NCBI GenBank assembly: GCA_022559985.1
Contig: JAFJTR010000091.1
Coordinates: 1 to 64,000, forward strand
From: Parastagonospora avenae f. sp. tritici 18332-5
Taxonomy: Eukaryota; Ascomycota; Dothideomycetes; Pleosporales; Phaeosphaeriaceae
DNA: 64,000 bases
Reading direction: 5' to 3'
Numbering within the stretch: the first letter of the stretch is position 1; each line of letters starts with the position of its first letter. Position numbers and translations under genes: made by a program. The notes beneath the pieces are model-generated. The model did no database searches. It saw nothing but the letters and a program-made list of their open reading frames with translations, and was not told where the DNA came from. Shown here one piece after another: positions 23,149 to 34,411 of the stretch.

Positions 23149-25064
23149 TCAAGGACCCCCAGCTGCTCCATCCACTGGCGTCAATCTCTGGCCTGTAAGC
23201 CCGGACAACAGTTTAACTTTCAAGTTCTGGGATACGGCCTCCACTTCACTTTGTAAAGCACCTGCTGCAATACATGCGCGTGACTCCTCTATCAAGCCAT
23301 GCAGCAACGTCGCGAGAGCGGATGATTTCCATGTTGGCACTGCTTCTTGTCGACTCTTGATGATAGTCGAGGTGATCAGGACTAGCGGCCTGAAGAGCAA
23401 AGCACCCGGTAATAATAGCCGTGGCCATTGTGTCTCGACGAAGTTCTCCGCACCCCATGCTTCGCCGAAAGTACGTTCGGTGCCGTTGTCCGTGGCACTC
23501 GTGCGCAGGTTGTTCGTCAATGCCTCAGCCATGGATCCCAATGCTGCACTGACATCGTATAGAGCGTTTTGTACAAAATTGCATCTTCCAGGGTACTGCC
23601 CGCCGGTGTCAAGGGTATCGTTGGACAGGTACGTAGGCAAATTCGCCCTGAGGGAGTTGCTCAAGGATCTTGTGGTATTTGCGGCGATGCTGAACGTTTC
23701 CCCATTGGCAAGCATGACAAACGCATCGTTTGGTTCTGTACCAAGTATTGCAGTCCTAGACTCCGTCAATGCTGTCGCGAGGTCGGGGGGCGAATATGTC
23801 GAAAAGACATCCTCTTCAAGGCGGCCCTCCCTCCACACCCCTTGGAACGTTTTCACACACCAGTGAAAGATGCATTCTGACATAACGGGGGTTGCGTTAC
23901 GGAAGATCCCAGAATCGCCATCAGGTGTATAGGGTACGTAAAAGTTGAGTAGAGCGTTGGAAGTGCTTTGAAAGACAGTGGAATTGTAGTACGAGACGCT
24001 GGACATTGTCGAAGGTCAGTCACCAACCAGCAAAGTTGACAGGCCAATGACCTGATTGTAATTACCGAATGCACCACCTCTTGTGCCAGTGACGAATATG
24101 CCATTCATGTGATGACCACAGTGATTGGCATTTATGATAGCTCCAGCCGGGAATGCTAGTTGGTCCTTTGAACAGACGGGCACGAGTAAGCGAGACACGT
24201 CTTGACATCTGTGACACACACCCAATGAAGAATACTTCGTCCATGTGCACTGGCCGGTAGGACAAAATGAAGGTGCAGGTCGGACAGGGTCGTTTCTAGC
24301 TGACAGTGCGTTCATGATATCCAGGGCAGCACTGCGAGAAGCAGTTCCAGTGTTGATACCCTGCCACTGGAAATCAACATGCACTGAGTATGCTATGTCA
24401 TCTATTCGTCGATATGAAGTTGCGACGGATACTGTGGTATTTCCAGTGGCCACATTCCGGCTTGGAAAAGAGACACTCTGCTGGAAGAATGGTTCGAATG
24501 CTAGTGCCAGTACGGTGATCGCTGCTCCAACAGAGACCAATCGTCTGACAGCAGCTCAGCATGTGACTAAAGACATATTACGGGACTACTGACCTGCACA
24601 TCGTCGTGCCTAGCAGCACGAAGGAGCCCCAAGGTCCACGACTCGCATTGTCGAAAGCCAGGAAATCTGCGAGCTTTCGTTCTTTCTTGAACCATATCCA
24701 CTTGAGCTGACCAATGGATTCAGACACGGGGAGAATCATAGCAGCCCTCGCGATTGCCGAAAATACGGCGATGAAGGCGTTGAGAGTGATCCATTTGACG
24801 ACATGACTTGGTTGCTTTTTGTCATAATAGAACGATAAGATGCCGACAATAGCCATGAAGCAAGAGAAGCTCACGAACCAGCTCACGAGCTCCCACCACC
24901 ACTAGTCTGTAATGATGTGTGTAGAAGGTCGTTGATGCCCGAGCGAGAGGTTTCGGGGAAGGTGGTCGGACATTCTGATTTGCTTGTGTAGTACTATGGG
25001 GACCTGGATTGGAATTCCTCGGGCTTCCTGCTCGAGGATGAGTTGTTGTGCTCATGCTTCGCAT
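23149..25064 (-). CDS. DUF3176 family membrane protein
   Basis: Four exons: 24902-25064 (uncertain 3' end), 24594-24901, 24041-24544 and 23149-23998. The last three join in phase. Exon two has a transmembrane segment (WWWELVSWFVSFSCFMAIVGIL), then a second around ITLNAFIAVFSAIARAAMILPV and the family signature ESIGQLKWIWFKKERKL...FDNASRGPWGS. Exon three encodes an extracellular-type region with a CPTGQCTWTKYSSLGVCHRC cysteine motif. Exon four has ECIFHWCVKTF and a last hydrophobic stretch near WPRLLLPGALLFRPLVLI. This is the fungal DUF3176 family, of unknown function and usually at the plasma membrane. The join between the Ser/Pro-rich first exon and the WWWELV segment is not clean: the first exon runs into it one base out of frame (see findings). 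Confidence 0.8.
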
Positions 25065-26114
25065 TTAGGTAAATTCCGTAGCTTGAATCCACTTCCAGAA
25101 TTTGCAAATAAGTGAAGATTAACTTTAGGTCAGTCCAATGACCTTATTAGCGATATCGAAGAGAACTGCGCAACATTCATACAGTCTTCGCGTCTCGGAC
25201 AGAGCATTTGGGTGGGTACACGATTGACGATTGCTATGAGCTCCGACGAGAGAAGAAAGTAGCGCGAAGCAGCGCGAAGTGGCTGGCTATGATTTGTTGT
25301 GAACGTTGCTTTCTCCTCCCAAGCGCTTAACGAAGCTCTGAGCGTAAGCGCCGACCAGGAGGTCTCTGGATCGACAAGCATTCATCCGGCTTCCAAGACG
25401 CTGAACACAAGCAAATTTCAAGACGACAATTTCGTAAGTATGGTGATCCTCTATGGATTGCGAGTTCGGGGAAATCTTTTGAATTTGAGGTTGGATAGTC
25501 CGCTGTTGATCATTTCCCGGTGGCCATGCGCTGAGCTACCAGGCTGAACACTGCAATCGATGACATGAATATAGCAAGGTTGTAGAACTTACACATTCCA
25601 CGAGTCAGTGTTATGTATATCGAGCAATGCCTCAACTTACGGCTTTTCTGGAGTATGCGCTTTCTTCGGCGTCGCTGCGAGCGTCGACGAACAGACGCCG
25701 TAAATTGGGCAGATTGGAGGGCTATCATGTATGATTATTACATCGAGTTGTATGCATAGGTTTATAAAGTTACATACCATCCTTATTTTCTTGTTCTTTT
25801 GCGTTTGAGGAGTTTGGGATGTCGATGTCGACAGTCAAGACCCTCTCCGCACGGACCACATCGTCAATGTGGCAGCAGTCGCCCTTCAGCGAACCTAAGC
25901 TCCGCAATCTCCAGCTTTAATTCCACTACCTCAACGCCCATACCTTCACCGATACCCGCAATCGCTCTCCTATCCAATACCGCTTCCGTATACGTCATCA
26001 GAATAATTGCGCCACGGGCAGAGAACTCCTGGTACCCATTAGGTTCACAAATCCAGGGTCTTGAGGCAGGAGGGGCTCGGCGGAGGTTGTGACCTTCGCA
26101 CCAGAGACGAAGTC
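25065..26114. other. intergenic, divergent 5' regions
   Basis: Lies between the divergent DUF3176 and AP-1 beta genes and should hold both promoters. Two short minus-strand frames at 25510-25728 can be joined by a plausible intron into a ~55-residue basic peptide, but nothing supports it as a gene. The 25900-26040 part is rich in pyrimidines ahead of the AP-1 beta start. Confidence 0.4.
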
Positions 26115-28653
26115 ATGGCTGTCAACAGAATAAGAGGCGCGTTTGCGGCGCCAAGGAAGGGAGAGACGTTCGAACTTAGAGCAGGCTTGGTGTATGAGCT
26201 CCCATGAACATAGATATGTGTCCAAGACTGACGATACTTGCAGTTCACAATATGCGTACGAACGGTGAGTGAACGTACAGTGGTATTAGACCTATAGTGA
26301 TACTCATATTATGTCAGGAAAGAAGCCATCCAAAAGACCATCATGTCCATGACCCTGGGCAAAGATGTGTCGGCACTATTTCCAGATGTTCTCAAGAACA
26401 TTGCCACAGCAGACTTGGATCAGAAGAAGCTGGTGTATCTCTACCTAATGTATGTCACAGCCATGTCTTGCACGAAGATCATCTGACGAGGTGATCAGGA
26501 ATTACGCGAAATCGCATCCGGACCTGTGTATTCTCGCCGTGAATACATTCGTACAGGACTCAGAAGACCCCAATCCTCTGATACGAGCGCTGGCTATACG
26601 AACAATGGGCTGTATCCGAGTGGATAAGATGACGGACTATATGGAGGAACCACTTCGAAAGACACTACGGGACGAGTCGCCATACGTACGAAAGACTGCA
26701 GCTCTTTGTGTGGCTAAACTCTTTGATTTGGCACCTGCGATGGCTATTGAGAATGGCTTTATCGAGCAACTACAGGAACTCGTGGGCGACCCAAACCCCA
26801 TGGTAGTTGCGAACTCTGTTACGGCATTGGTTGAAATCCAGGAAACGTCACCCGAGACCAGGGCGCTTGCTATCACCCCAACCACACTCAAGAAGATGCT
26901 TCTGGCATTGAACGAATGCACAGAATGGGGCAGGGTCACTCTGCTCACCACTCTAGCAGATTACAAAGCGTCCGACGTGAAGGAGGCAGAGCACATTTGC
27001 GAAAGGGTTGTGCCCCAGTTTCAGCACGTAAATCCGAGTGTTGTCCTTGCTGCTGTCAAAGTCGTCTTCTTGCACATGCGGCACATCTCTCCAGAATTGA
27101 CCAAATCGTACACCAAAAAGATGGCTCCACCACTAGGTAAGCGCCCCTCTACGATCCTTCTAGCTTGTAACCATGTTAATGCATCTTAGTAACTCTGGTC
27201 TCATCCGCTCCCGAAGTACAATACGTCGCTCTCCGAAACATCGATCTACTCCTCCAAAAGCAAACAGACATTCTCAGCAAAGAGATGCGTGTCTTCTTCT
27301 GCAAATACAACGATCCTCCCTACCTGAAGATGCAAAAACTCGAGATTATGGTTCGGATAGCGAACGACAAGAATGTCGATCAGCTGCTTGCGGAATTGAA
27401 GGAATATGCCATGGAGGTAGATATGGATTTCGTGCGACGAGCTGTCAAGGCTATTGGACAAGTGGCCATCAAGATTGAGAGTGCCAGCGAGAAGTGCGTC
27501 AACACGCTTCTTGATCTTATCAACACCAAAGTCAACTACGTCGTTCAAGAAGCAGTTGTGGTTATCAAGGACATCTTCCGCAAATACCCCGGCTACGAGG
27601 GAATCATACCCACGCTCTGTCAATGCATTGACGAACTGGACGAGCCCAATGCTCGAGCTTCACTTATATGGATCGTCGGAGAATATGCCGAGAAGATCAA
27701 CAATGCTGGAGAAATACTTGGCAACTTTGTCGATACCTTCGCTGAGGAATTTACCCAGGTTAGTTGAAGCGGACATTAGACTGACAACTGAGCTGACCAT
27801 ATCCAGACACAACTGCAAATCCTCACAGCCGTCGTGAAGCTCTTCCTCAAGAAGCCAGATCAAGCACAAGGTCTCGTGACAAAGGTCCTACAAGCTGCAA
27901 CGGCAGAAAACGACAATCCTGATATCCGCGACCGAGCTTATGTGTACTGGAGGTTACTGTCTAGCGACCCTGAGGTTGCTAAGGTATGTTCGACAGGCGC
28001 GATGTTTTTGCCAGCTCCAAGCTAATTCCTGTCAGAACATCGTACTCTCGGACAAGCCTCCCATTACAACAACGATCCGATCACTGCCCCCACAACTCCT
28101 TGAGACACTCCTCTCGGAACTATCGACCCTAGCTTCCGTGTATCACAAGCCGCCAGAGGCTTTCCTCGGCCAAGGCCGCTTCGGCGCAGAAGCCATGCAA
28201 CGAGCCGCGATCGAAGAACAGGAGGAAGAAGCGAGAGAAAACCCCATCGCCGCAGCCGCCGCCGCTGCAGCCGTTACCGGCAAAGCACCGCCCACAACCA
28301 ACATGGAGAACCTGCTCGACATCGACTTCGACGGCTCTGCACCCGCGTCCATGCAGAAAGCCCCGAGTTCTGGGGAGTCGGGCCTGGAGGGTCTGGCTGG
28401 CACGCCGCAGCGAGTCGCGTCGCCGGCTGGAAACGCACCCGCTCAACCACAGTCTAACATGGATGATCTGCTGGGATTGTTCGGTGACGGAGGCGGGGCT
28501 GCGCCGCCGGCTGGTGCGCAGATGAGCAATGACGATATCATGGGTGGGTTCGCGGGCATGTCGATTCAGAACAATCAGCCTCCACCGCCGGCGCAACAGA
28601 TGGGCGGTGAGCCGAGCAAGAAGAGTAACCAGGACCTGCTTGATCTGTTTTGA
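26115..28653 (+). CDS. APL2: AP-1 complex beta subunit (beta-adaptin)
   Basis: Seven exons (26115-26191, 26244-26264, 26318-26449, 26499-27136, 27190-27758, 27807-27983, 28036-28653) give 743 residues. The protein is a large subunit of the clathrin adaptor AP-1, which sorts cargo at the trans-Golgi and endosomes. The N-terminus (MAVNRIRGAFAAPRKGETFE) and the following ~580-residue armadillo-like trunk, including TMGCIRVDKMTDYMEEPLRK, KYNDPPYLKMQKLEIM and NYVVQEAVVVIKDIFRKYP, are highly conserved. The hinge has an Ala run and clathrin-box-like motifs LLDIDF, LLGLF and a terminal LLDLF. There is no C-terminal ear domain, as is usual for fungal AP-1 beta. The second exon is only 21 bases. It converges on FEN1, with 367 bases between stop codons. 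Confidence 0.96.
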
Positions 28654-29020
28654 GCGCCGGAGGTGCAGGGGATGTTGGTCAGGGCTTTATATTAGCGAAG
28701 AAAAGTATCTGCAACGAGCATCTGGTGGCGCATGTGTGGAACAATGTATGACAGACATGGATAGAACGGAACTCGATGACGCATTTGATGGGGACGAAGC
28801 AAGTGCTGCAATTAAGTTGAAGTGCTTGATGTAGCTGTATAGACGATAGCGAAACTATTCAGCATGTAGAAAGTGCTGCTATGCCCATGTTCCGAATATT
28901 CTGCCTTGAATTCATGATTTGGATATCCTCCTAACGCCGTATGAATCTTCTGAGTTCATGTCCGATGTAAACGCCAGCATACACGCACCGATGTGTGCAA
29001 TCCCTGTCCGTCACCTGCGC
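28654..29020. other. convergent 3' untranslated regions
   Basis: Separates the stops of the AP-1 beta and FEN1 genes. No open frame of note and no strong repeat; expected to carry both polyadenylation regions. Confidence 0.5.
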
Positions 29021-30351
29021 TCAACCAGCCGTCCTCGGCTTTGACTTGGCCTGCTTCTTCGCCTTGGCCTCCTCCTTCTGTTTCTTCTTCTTCTCACTCA
29101 GCTTCTCATCCGCCTTGCGCTTCAAACTCGCCTTCTCTTCAGGCGTCTTCTCCACCGGCTTAAAGAAACCCTCGAGCCGACTCTGCTGCGCGCTCTTCAT
29201 ATTCTTCTGCAACTTGGCGGCACCATTGCGGACCCTGTCCTCATTGAAGTGCTTTTCCTCAACAAGGAACTTGACCAGGCCCTCGATATCGGGCGCTTCC
29301 CACTTGAAGTCGCACTCGGGGGCGTCAGTGGGGCGGACGTCGGGCTCGAGGAAAAGTTGGCGGGCGTCGGCGAAGGGCCAGTCTTCGGGGAGGGTGAGTT
29401 TCTTCTGGTCGGATTGGATGTGTGCGACGACGCCTTCGAGGGTTTTGTGGTCGCGGATGAGTTTGAGGGCGGTGGAGGGGCCGATGCCTTTGATGGGGTC
29501 GAGGTAGTCGCAGCCGAGGAGGATGCAGAGGTCGATGAACTGGGCTTGTTAGTCTTTGGCGTGAGTGGTGGTGGGGGATGGTCGTACCTGTTCGCGCTCC
29601 ATCTCTAATCCCTCGAGAACCTTGTCCAGATGGATCTCTAGAATGGGTTCTTTGCGCTGCTCACTGAATGTGAGATGCCTCAACAGGATGGGTGTGTTGA
29701 AGGTAAGCGTATCCATATCCTCACTAGCAGCAGCATACACCTTTCCGCCCCTCGCGAGTGTAGCGCACTGTGCCTCAGCCTCAGTTGGCGCGATGATGAA
29801 GGGGATACCCATCAACTTCAGCAGCCTCCGACACTCTTCATTGTGCTCCCTCGTGACCCTGACTGTCCGCCTCGAGAACTTCTCCACATCTTCTGCTGTG
29901 CCTGTCTCTTTCGCTTCCTCTGCCGCAGCGTGGGCTTCTGACTTGCGCTGGAATCGCTTCGCAAGTTCACCGGATTTGAGCTTCGGAGGCGCGCCGTCGA
30001 AGACGTAGAGGGGCTTGATGCCGTTGTCGACCATACGCAGTGTTCGGTAGAAGAGACCCATGAGATGTGACGTGGTCTCGCCAGTCTCAGACATGAGCTG
30101 CTGGCCATCGGAGCGCACGGCAATGAGGAAGGAGTATATGCTCATGGAACTAGACAGAGTAAGAATTGGACTGGCTGCAGTATTGAGATATACACATACG
30201 CATCCTGCAAATGTTAGACAGTGTTCAGAGTGTACCAAGGATCCTCACTTACAATTGCGACTTTGCGACCAAACTGGTTCTTGATCTCGCCTGTCTTGAT
30301 TGCATCTGGCGAGTGCTCTTGAATGAGCTGGTACAAGTGCTTGATACCCAT
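29021..30351 (-). CDS. FEN1: flap endonuclease 1 (FEN1/RAD27)
   Basis: Exons 30253-30351, 30200-30204, 29588-30149 and 29021-29539 give 394 residues. FEN1 cleaves 5' flaps in Okazaki-fragment maturation and long-patch base-excision repair. Conserved features are MGIKHLYQLI at the N-terminus, the metal ligand Asp34 in DASMSIYSFL, YVFDGAPPKLK, the EAEAQCATLARGG acidic cluster, ASEDMDTLTF, LLGCDY and the helix-hairpin-helix GIGPSTALKLI. A PCNA-interacting box (QSRLEGFF) and a Lys-rich nuclear tail end the protein. The second exon is only 5 bases (GATGC) but is required: it supplies the codon for Asp34 and part of Ala35, and skipping it shifts the frame. It is divergent from the glutaryl-CoA dehydrogenase gene. 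Confidence 0.96.
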
Positions 30352-30859
30352 CTTGATATTGTTATGTGCCTCAAGTTTTTCTCGTAAATGCTGGGCTTGA
30401 ACGTTTTGGTCTCAATGTTTGCCTGGAGGCAATTGTGGTGGGAGGCTGGAGAAGCGACAGGCGCGCACGTCACGTCGAACGCGTGCAGGGATTCGCGCAA
30501 TCACGGTCTACACATATCTTGGCACTTGCACTTCCACATCTATCACAAGCAAGACCTCATTCCTGTCTAGTACGTGTTCTGACATTCACAGCTCGTGTTC
30601 CAGAACTTTGGGGCTCTGCACAATCTAGTCCATTAATTGCCGCTCAAAGACGATGATGCTTGCTTGCCACCACTTGCGGAGCATTTCCGTGCCGCGGTTG
30701 ATTTACGTGGGGTTTTCCGAGGCCATTGTCGTTCCCGATTACCCAATGAATGTCTGTTTCGTTCCCGCTTACCCAATAGACGTTTCCGCTCGGAAGACCA
30801 TATATTTTGTTGGACTGTAGTCTTCTTTTGTCAAACATCCTCTATCAAACACCACAGTC
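30352..30859. promoter_or_regulatory. divergent promoter region FEN1 / glutaryl-CoA dehydrogenase
   Basis: A 508-base region between the two divergent ATG codons. It holds one ACGCGT box (see separate entry). No other regulatory word stands out, and I see no TATA box at a convincing distance from either gene. Confidence 0.5.
30479..30484. promoter_or_regulatory. ACGCGT (MluI cell-cycle box) upstream of FEN1
   Basis: A perfect palindromic ACGCGT, 128 bases upstream of the FEN1 ATG. In yeasts this is the binding site of the MBF factor, which drives G1/S transcription of DNA replication genes, including the FEN1 homologue RAD27. A six-base site is expected by chance about every 4 kb, so function is an inference from position and known targets. 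Confidence 0.4.
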
Positions 30860-32278
30860 ATGTTCCGACCAGTATGCAGACATGCCGCGAGGCAACTCAA
30901 CTCCCCCGCTCGTTCCGTCATCGGAAAGCGTTCTCTACATGCACCAGTCGCTTTTGACTGGACAGATCCTCTGGACGCGAAGAGCCTATTCAATGAGGAA
31001 GAGTTGGCCATTTCAGAAACAGCAGAGGCATATTGCCAAGAGCGTATGCTTCCAAGAGTACTGGGTACGTACACGCAGCATGTGATCGAATGCTGTCACT
31101 AATACAAAATATGTAGAGGCATATCGCAATGAGAACTTTGACCGCAAAATCATCTCAGAAATGGGCGAGCTGGGTCTGCTCGGTGCGTCCATCAAAGGCT
31201 ACGAGTGTGCAGGCGTGAGCAGTATCGCTGCTGGCTTGATCACGCGAGCAGTGGAGAGAGTTGACTCTGGGTACCGATCTGGATACTCGGTGCAAAGCTC
31301 CCTCGCCATGGGTGGTATCGAAGAGTTTGGAACTGAGGAGCTCAAGGAGCGCTTGCTACCAAGGATGGCCAAGGGCGAACTGTTGGGTTGCTTTGGTCTG
31401 ACAGAGCCCAACCACGGTTCAGATCCAGGCTCGATGGAGTCCACAGCAAAGCCTCATCCCACAAAGAAGGGCTACTACTCGCTCTCTGGTTCCAAGACAT
31501 GGATCACCAACTCGCCTATTGCGGATGTCCTCTTGGTGTGGGCGAAACTGGACGGCAAGATCCGAGGCTTTGTTATCGAGCGAGACCAGTGCCCACCAGG
31601 AACGCTTGAGACACCGGCTATCAAGGACAAGAACGGCCTGAGAGCTTCTTTGACTGGAATGATACAACTCGACAACTGTCCTGTGCCAGAAGCCAACATG
31701 TTCCCGGAAATTGTAGGACTAAAGGGACCGTTCAGCTGCTTGAACTCTGCAAGATATGGGATCGCTTGGGGTACCATGGGTGCTTTGGAGGATTGCATTT
31801 CACGAACGCGGCAATATGCTTTGGACAGGAAGCAGTTCAAGGGCAACCCAATTGCCAAGTACCAGCTTGTGCAGAAGAAGCTGGCGGACGCAACAACCGA
31901 TGCGGCTTTCGGTATCCTGGCTGCCGTGCAGGTAGGACGTCTAAAGGACGAAGGAAAAGCCGCGCCCGAGATGATTTCCATGATCAAGAGGCAGAACTGT
32001 GATCGAGCACTGATCAACGCACGAACGTGAGTATCATGTAGCTACCTTGGTAGGCATTGCTGACCGGCATTAGGCTCCAGGAAGTATTTGGCGGAAATGC
32101 CGTCTCAGACGAGTACGGCATTGGCAGGCACGTCGCAAATCTGTTCGTGACGCAGACCTACGAAGGTCAGAGTGACATTCACGGTAAGCTTCCCATTCCA
32201 ATGTACCCTGATGGCAGCTAACGCGCTTCAGCTTTGATCCTCGGCCGTGCAATTACTGGTCTACAAGCATTCTGTTGA
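30860..32278 (+). CDS. GCDH: glutaryl-CoA dehydrogenase, mitochondrial
   Basis: Exons 30860-31064, 31117-32026, 32074-32183 and 32232-32278 give 423 residues. The enzyme is a mitochondrial FAD-dependent acyl-CoA dehydrogenase that oxidises and decarboxylates glutaryl-CoA to crotonyl-CoA in lysine and tryptophan breakdown. The first ~25 residues are Arg-rich with no acid residue and fit a mitochondrial presequence (MFRPVCRHAARQLN...). Family features are FDWTDPLDAKSLF, GCFGLTEPNHGSDPGSM, SGSKTWITNSPIADV, YALDRKQFKGNPIAKYQLVQ and QEVFGGNAVSDEYGIGRH. The active-site Glu lies in TYEGQSDIH, as in the human enzyme. All intron phases match. Confidence 0.95.
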
Positions 32279-33089
32279 TCGTCAGGATGAAGGCGAAGAT
32301 GTGTAGATAGCCCGCAGGTGTTTGATGCTCATCTCTGGCTAGGATGACATACTCTACCGCTGTACAACGTTGATCGGTCTAAGGAGCCCGCCTATCACAA
32401 GTACCCCATGCTCAGCATGCAGCTTGCATGCCGACCAAATTAGAAGTAGACATGCAAGTGCAAACGAATGTTAGACGCCTCGAACGTTGATGGTCTCACA
32501 ACTGATTGCTGCATGCATTGTGCATGGCGGACCCACATCCAGAATCGATGGCACAAGACAAACGACGATGTGCACAGCAGGCTGGCAGACTTATTGGTGA
32601 AGTTCCTGCCGTATGCCGCGCAGACATGTGAATGAGACATCAGCTTCGTATTCGGTTCGGTTCTATTAGTCGCTACAGCAGGCAACGCTGACTGTTATGG
32701 AACGTCGGTGAATAATTTTGCAGCGCAGTGACCGGGCTGCCTCGTCTGGGCGGCGGTTTTGTAACACTGATGAATACAAGCTGTGGCTGTGCCCCGCCTC
32801 TTGCCCTCCCTCTCACCACGCAACTCGACTTTGCCGCTTGCCATTGCTACAGCCATCAGGCGCGACAGTCACAGGTACGTTGGGTGTTGGGCGTGGCGGG
32901 TGTGCCTTCCGCTGATTGATGTGATACGCCGCCGCACTTGCTTTCTTTGGGATCCAACGCTAACCGCTGGCCCTGCTGCTGCGAACAGACATCCCACTTC
33001 AACTCTTCAACACCACACGCTCACCCTCACTGCTAAAAGCAGCCCGACCAACACCCGCTCTCTCCCAACCACATATCCACAACACAACC
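32279..33089. other. intergenic, 5' region of the Ubc4 gene
   Basis: Holds the 3' region of the dehydrogenase gene and the promoter of the Ubc4 gene. The last 300 bases have CT-rich stretches (for example around 32795-32815 and 32980-33080), typical of strongly expressed fungal genes. No gene seen. Confidence 0.45.
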
Positions 33090-33916
33090 ATGGCTCTTAA
33101 GCGCATTAACAAGGAGCTCACTGACCTCGGCCGGTACGTCGTCCCTCTACCGAAGGCGAGCCCTGCCCGCTTGCTCGCACGACAGCCTGCGACGGCGGGG
33201 CACCATGGCACCGACATGGCGATATGGGCTCGCGACACCGTCTTCCGGGCATGTTTTGCTGACTTGCTATTCGCAGTGACCCTCCCTCTTCGTGCTCAGC
33301 TGGCCCCATTGGAGATGATCTGGTACGTCACTCTTTGTGTGGTATCCCCGCGGCTGAGGCGGTTTCGCCGACGCCGCGAATGGGGGACACGGCGAACGAC
33401 AATGCTGACAACGCGGCAGTTCCACTGGCAAGCAACCATCATGGGTCCTGTACGTACAATCCTCGGACATATGGCAGTAGCCTAGGCCTGCTGAGACTCC
33501 GCACGTCAACCGCAAGCCACGAGACTAACCGTGCCACAGAGCGACTCACCATACTCGGGCGGCGTTTTCTTCCTCGCGATTCACTTCCCTACCGACTACC
33601 CCTTCAAGCCCCCGAAGGTCAACTTCACCACCCGCATCTACCACCCAAACATCAACTCTAACGGCAGCATTTGTTTGGACATTCTGCGAGACCAGTGGAG
33701 CCCCGCTCTGACCATCTCAAAAGGTACGCCATCAGTCTGACTCCACACCAAGACTTGTGCCTAATCCACATAACAGTACTCCTGAGTATTTGCTCCATGT
33801 TGACAGACCCCAACCCCGACGACCCGCTTGTCCCCGAGATCGCACACGTCTACAAGACCGACCGATCTCGATATGAGTCCACAGCGCGTGAGTGGACCCG
33901 AAAGTACGCCATCTAG
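33090..33916 (+). CDS. UBC4: ubiquitin-conjugating enzyme E2 (Ubc4/Ubc5 type)
   Basis: Five exons (33090-33133, 33277-33322, 33420-33449, 33540-33723, 33777-33916) give 147 residues, the exact length of Ubc4. The protein carries ubiquitin as a thioester and works with many E3 ligases in turnover of short-lived and damaged proteins. The sequence runs MALKRINKELTDLGR, DPPSSCSAGPIGDDLFHWQATIMGP, YPFKPPKVNFTTRIYHPNIN and NGSICLDILRDQWSPALTISK, with catalytic Cys85. The tail DPLVPEIAHVYKTDR is canonical. The first intron is 143 bases, longer than most here. The third exon is only 30 bases. Confidence 0.97.
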
Positions 33917-34411
33917 GGCAGTGGCGGACTGGAGTGATGGCATAGTTTCTTTACGGTTCAGCATCCGTCTTGTGGAGGGGCAAATGAGGATATGGAGGAC
34001 ATGAACGACAGTGTCGTATGGCACGACGGAATGATGGAGTTTACATATTCGATACGGCTTGCATCATGAATAGGGCTTGCAATCAGCACTTGTAACAGAA
34101 CGGATCTCTCTTACGCTTTCTAGGATGTGATACGGGGCATGAGTGAGACAGACGGCCGTGATGTCAGCACAATTGTCTCCGCGCTAATTAGGCATAAAAC
34201 GACGGCACTTTTGGCCACATCAGCTCATGTACAAAGCACCCATCAGGTTGGAATATGGCAAAGTTGTTTTGACGCCAAAATGCTTCCAGGAACATTTTGG
34301 CCAAACTACGGGCGGCTTTATTTCTTTTCTGAGCCGTCTGCCTGTTTGAACGAAGCAGAATCCATGGGTCGCTCCTCCGCCTCGCTTCTCAATCCTGCCT
34401 CTTGTCCTGCT
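33917..34411. other. convergent 3' regions
   Basis: Between the stops of the Ubc4 gene and the minus-strand nucleotidyltransferase gene. No supported gene or repeat. Confidence 0.5.
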
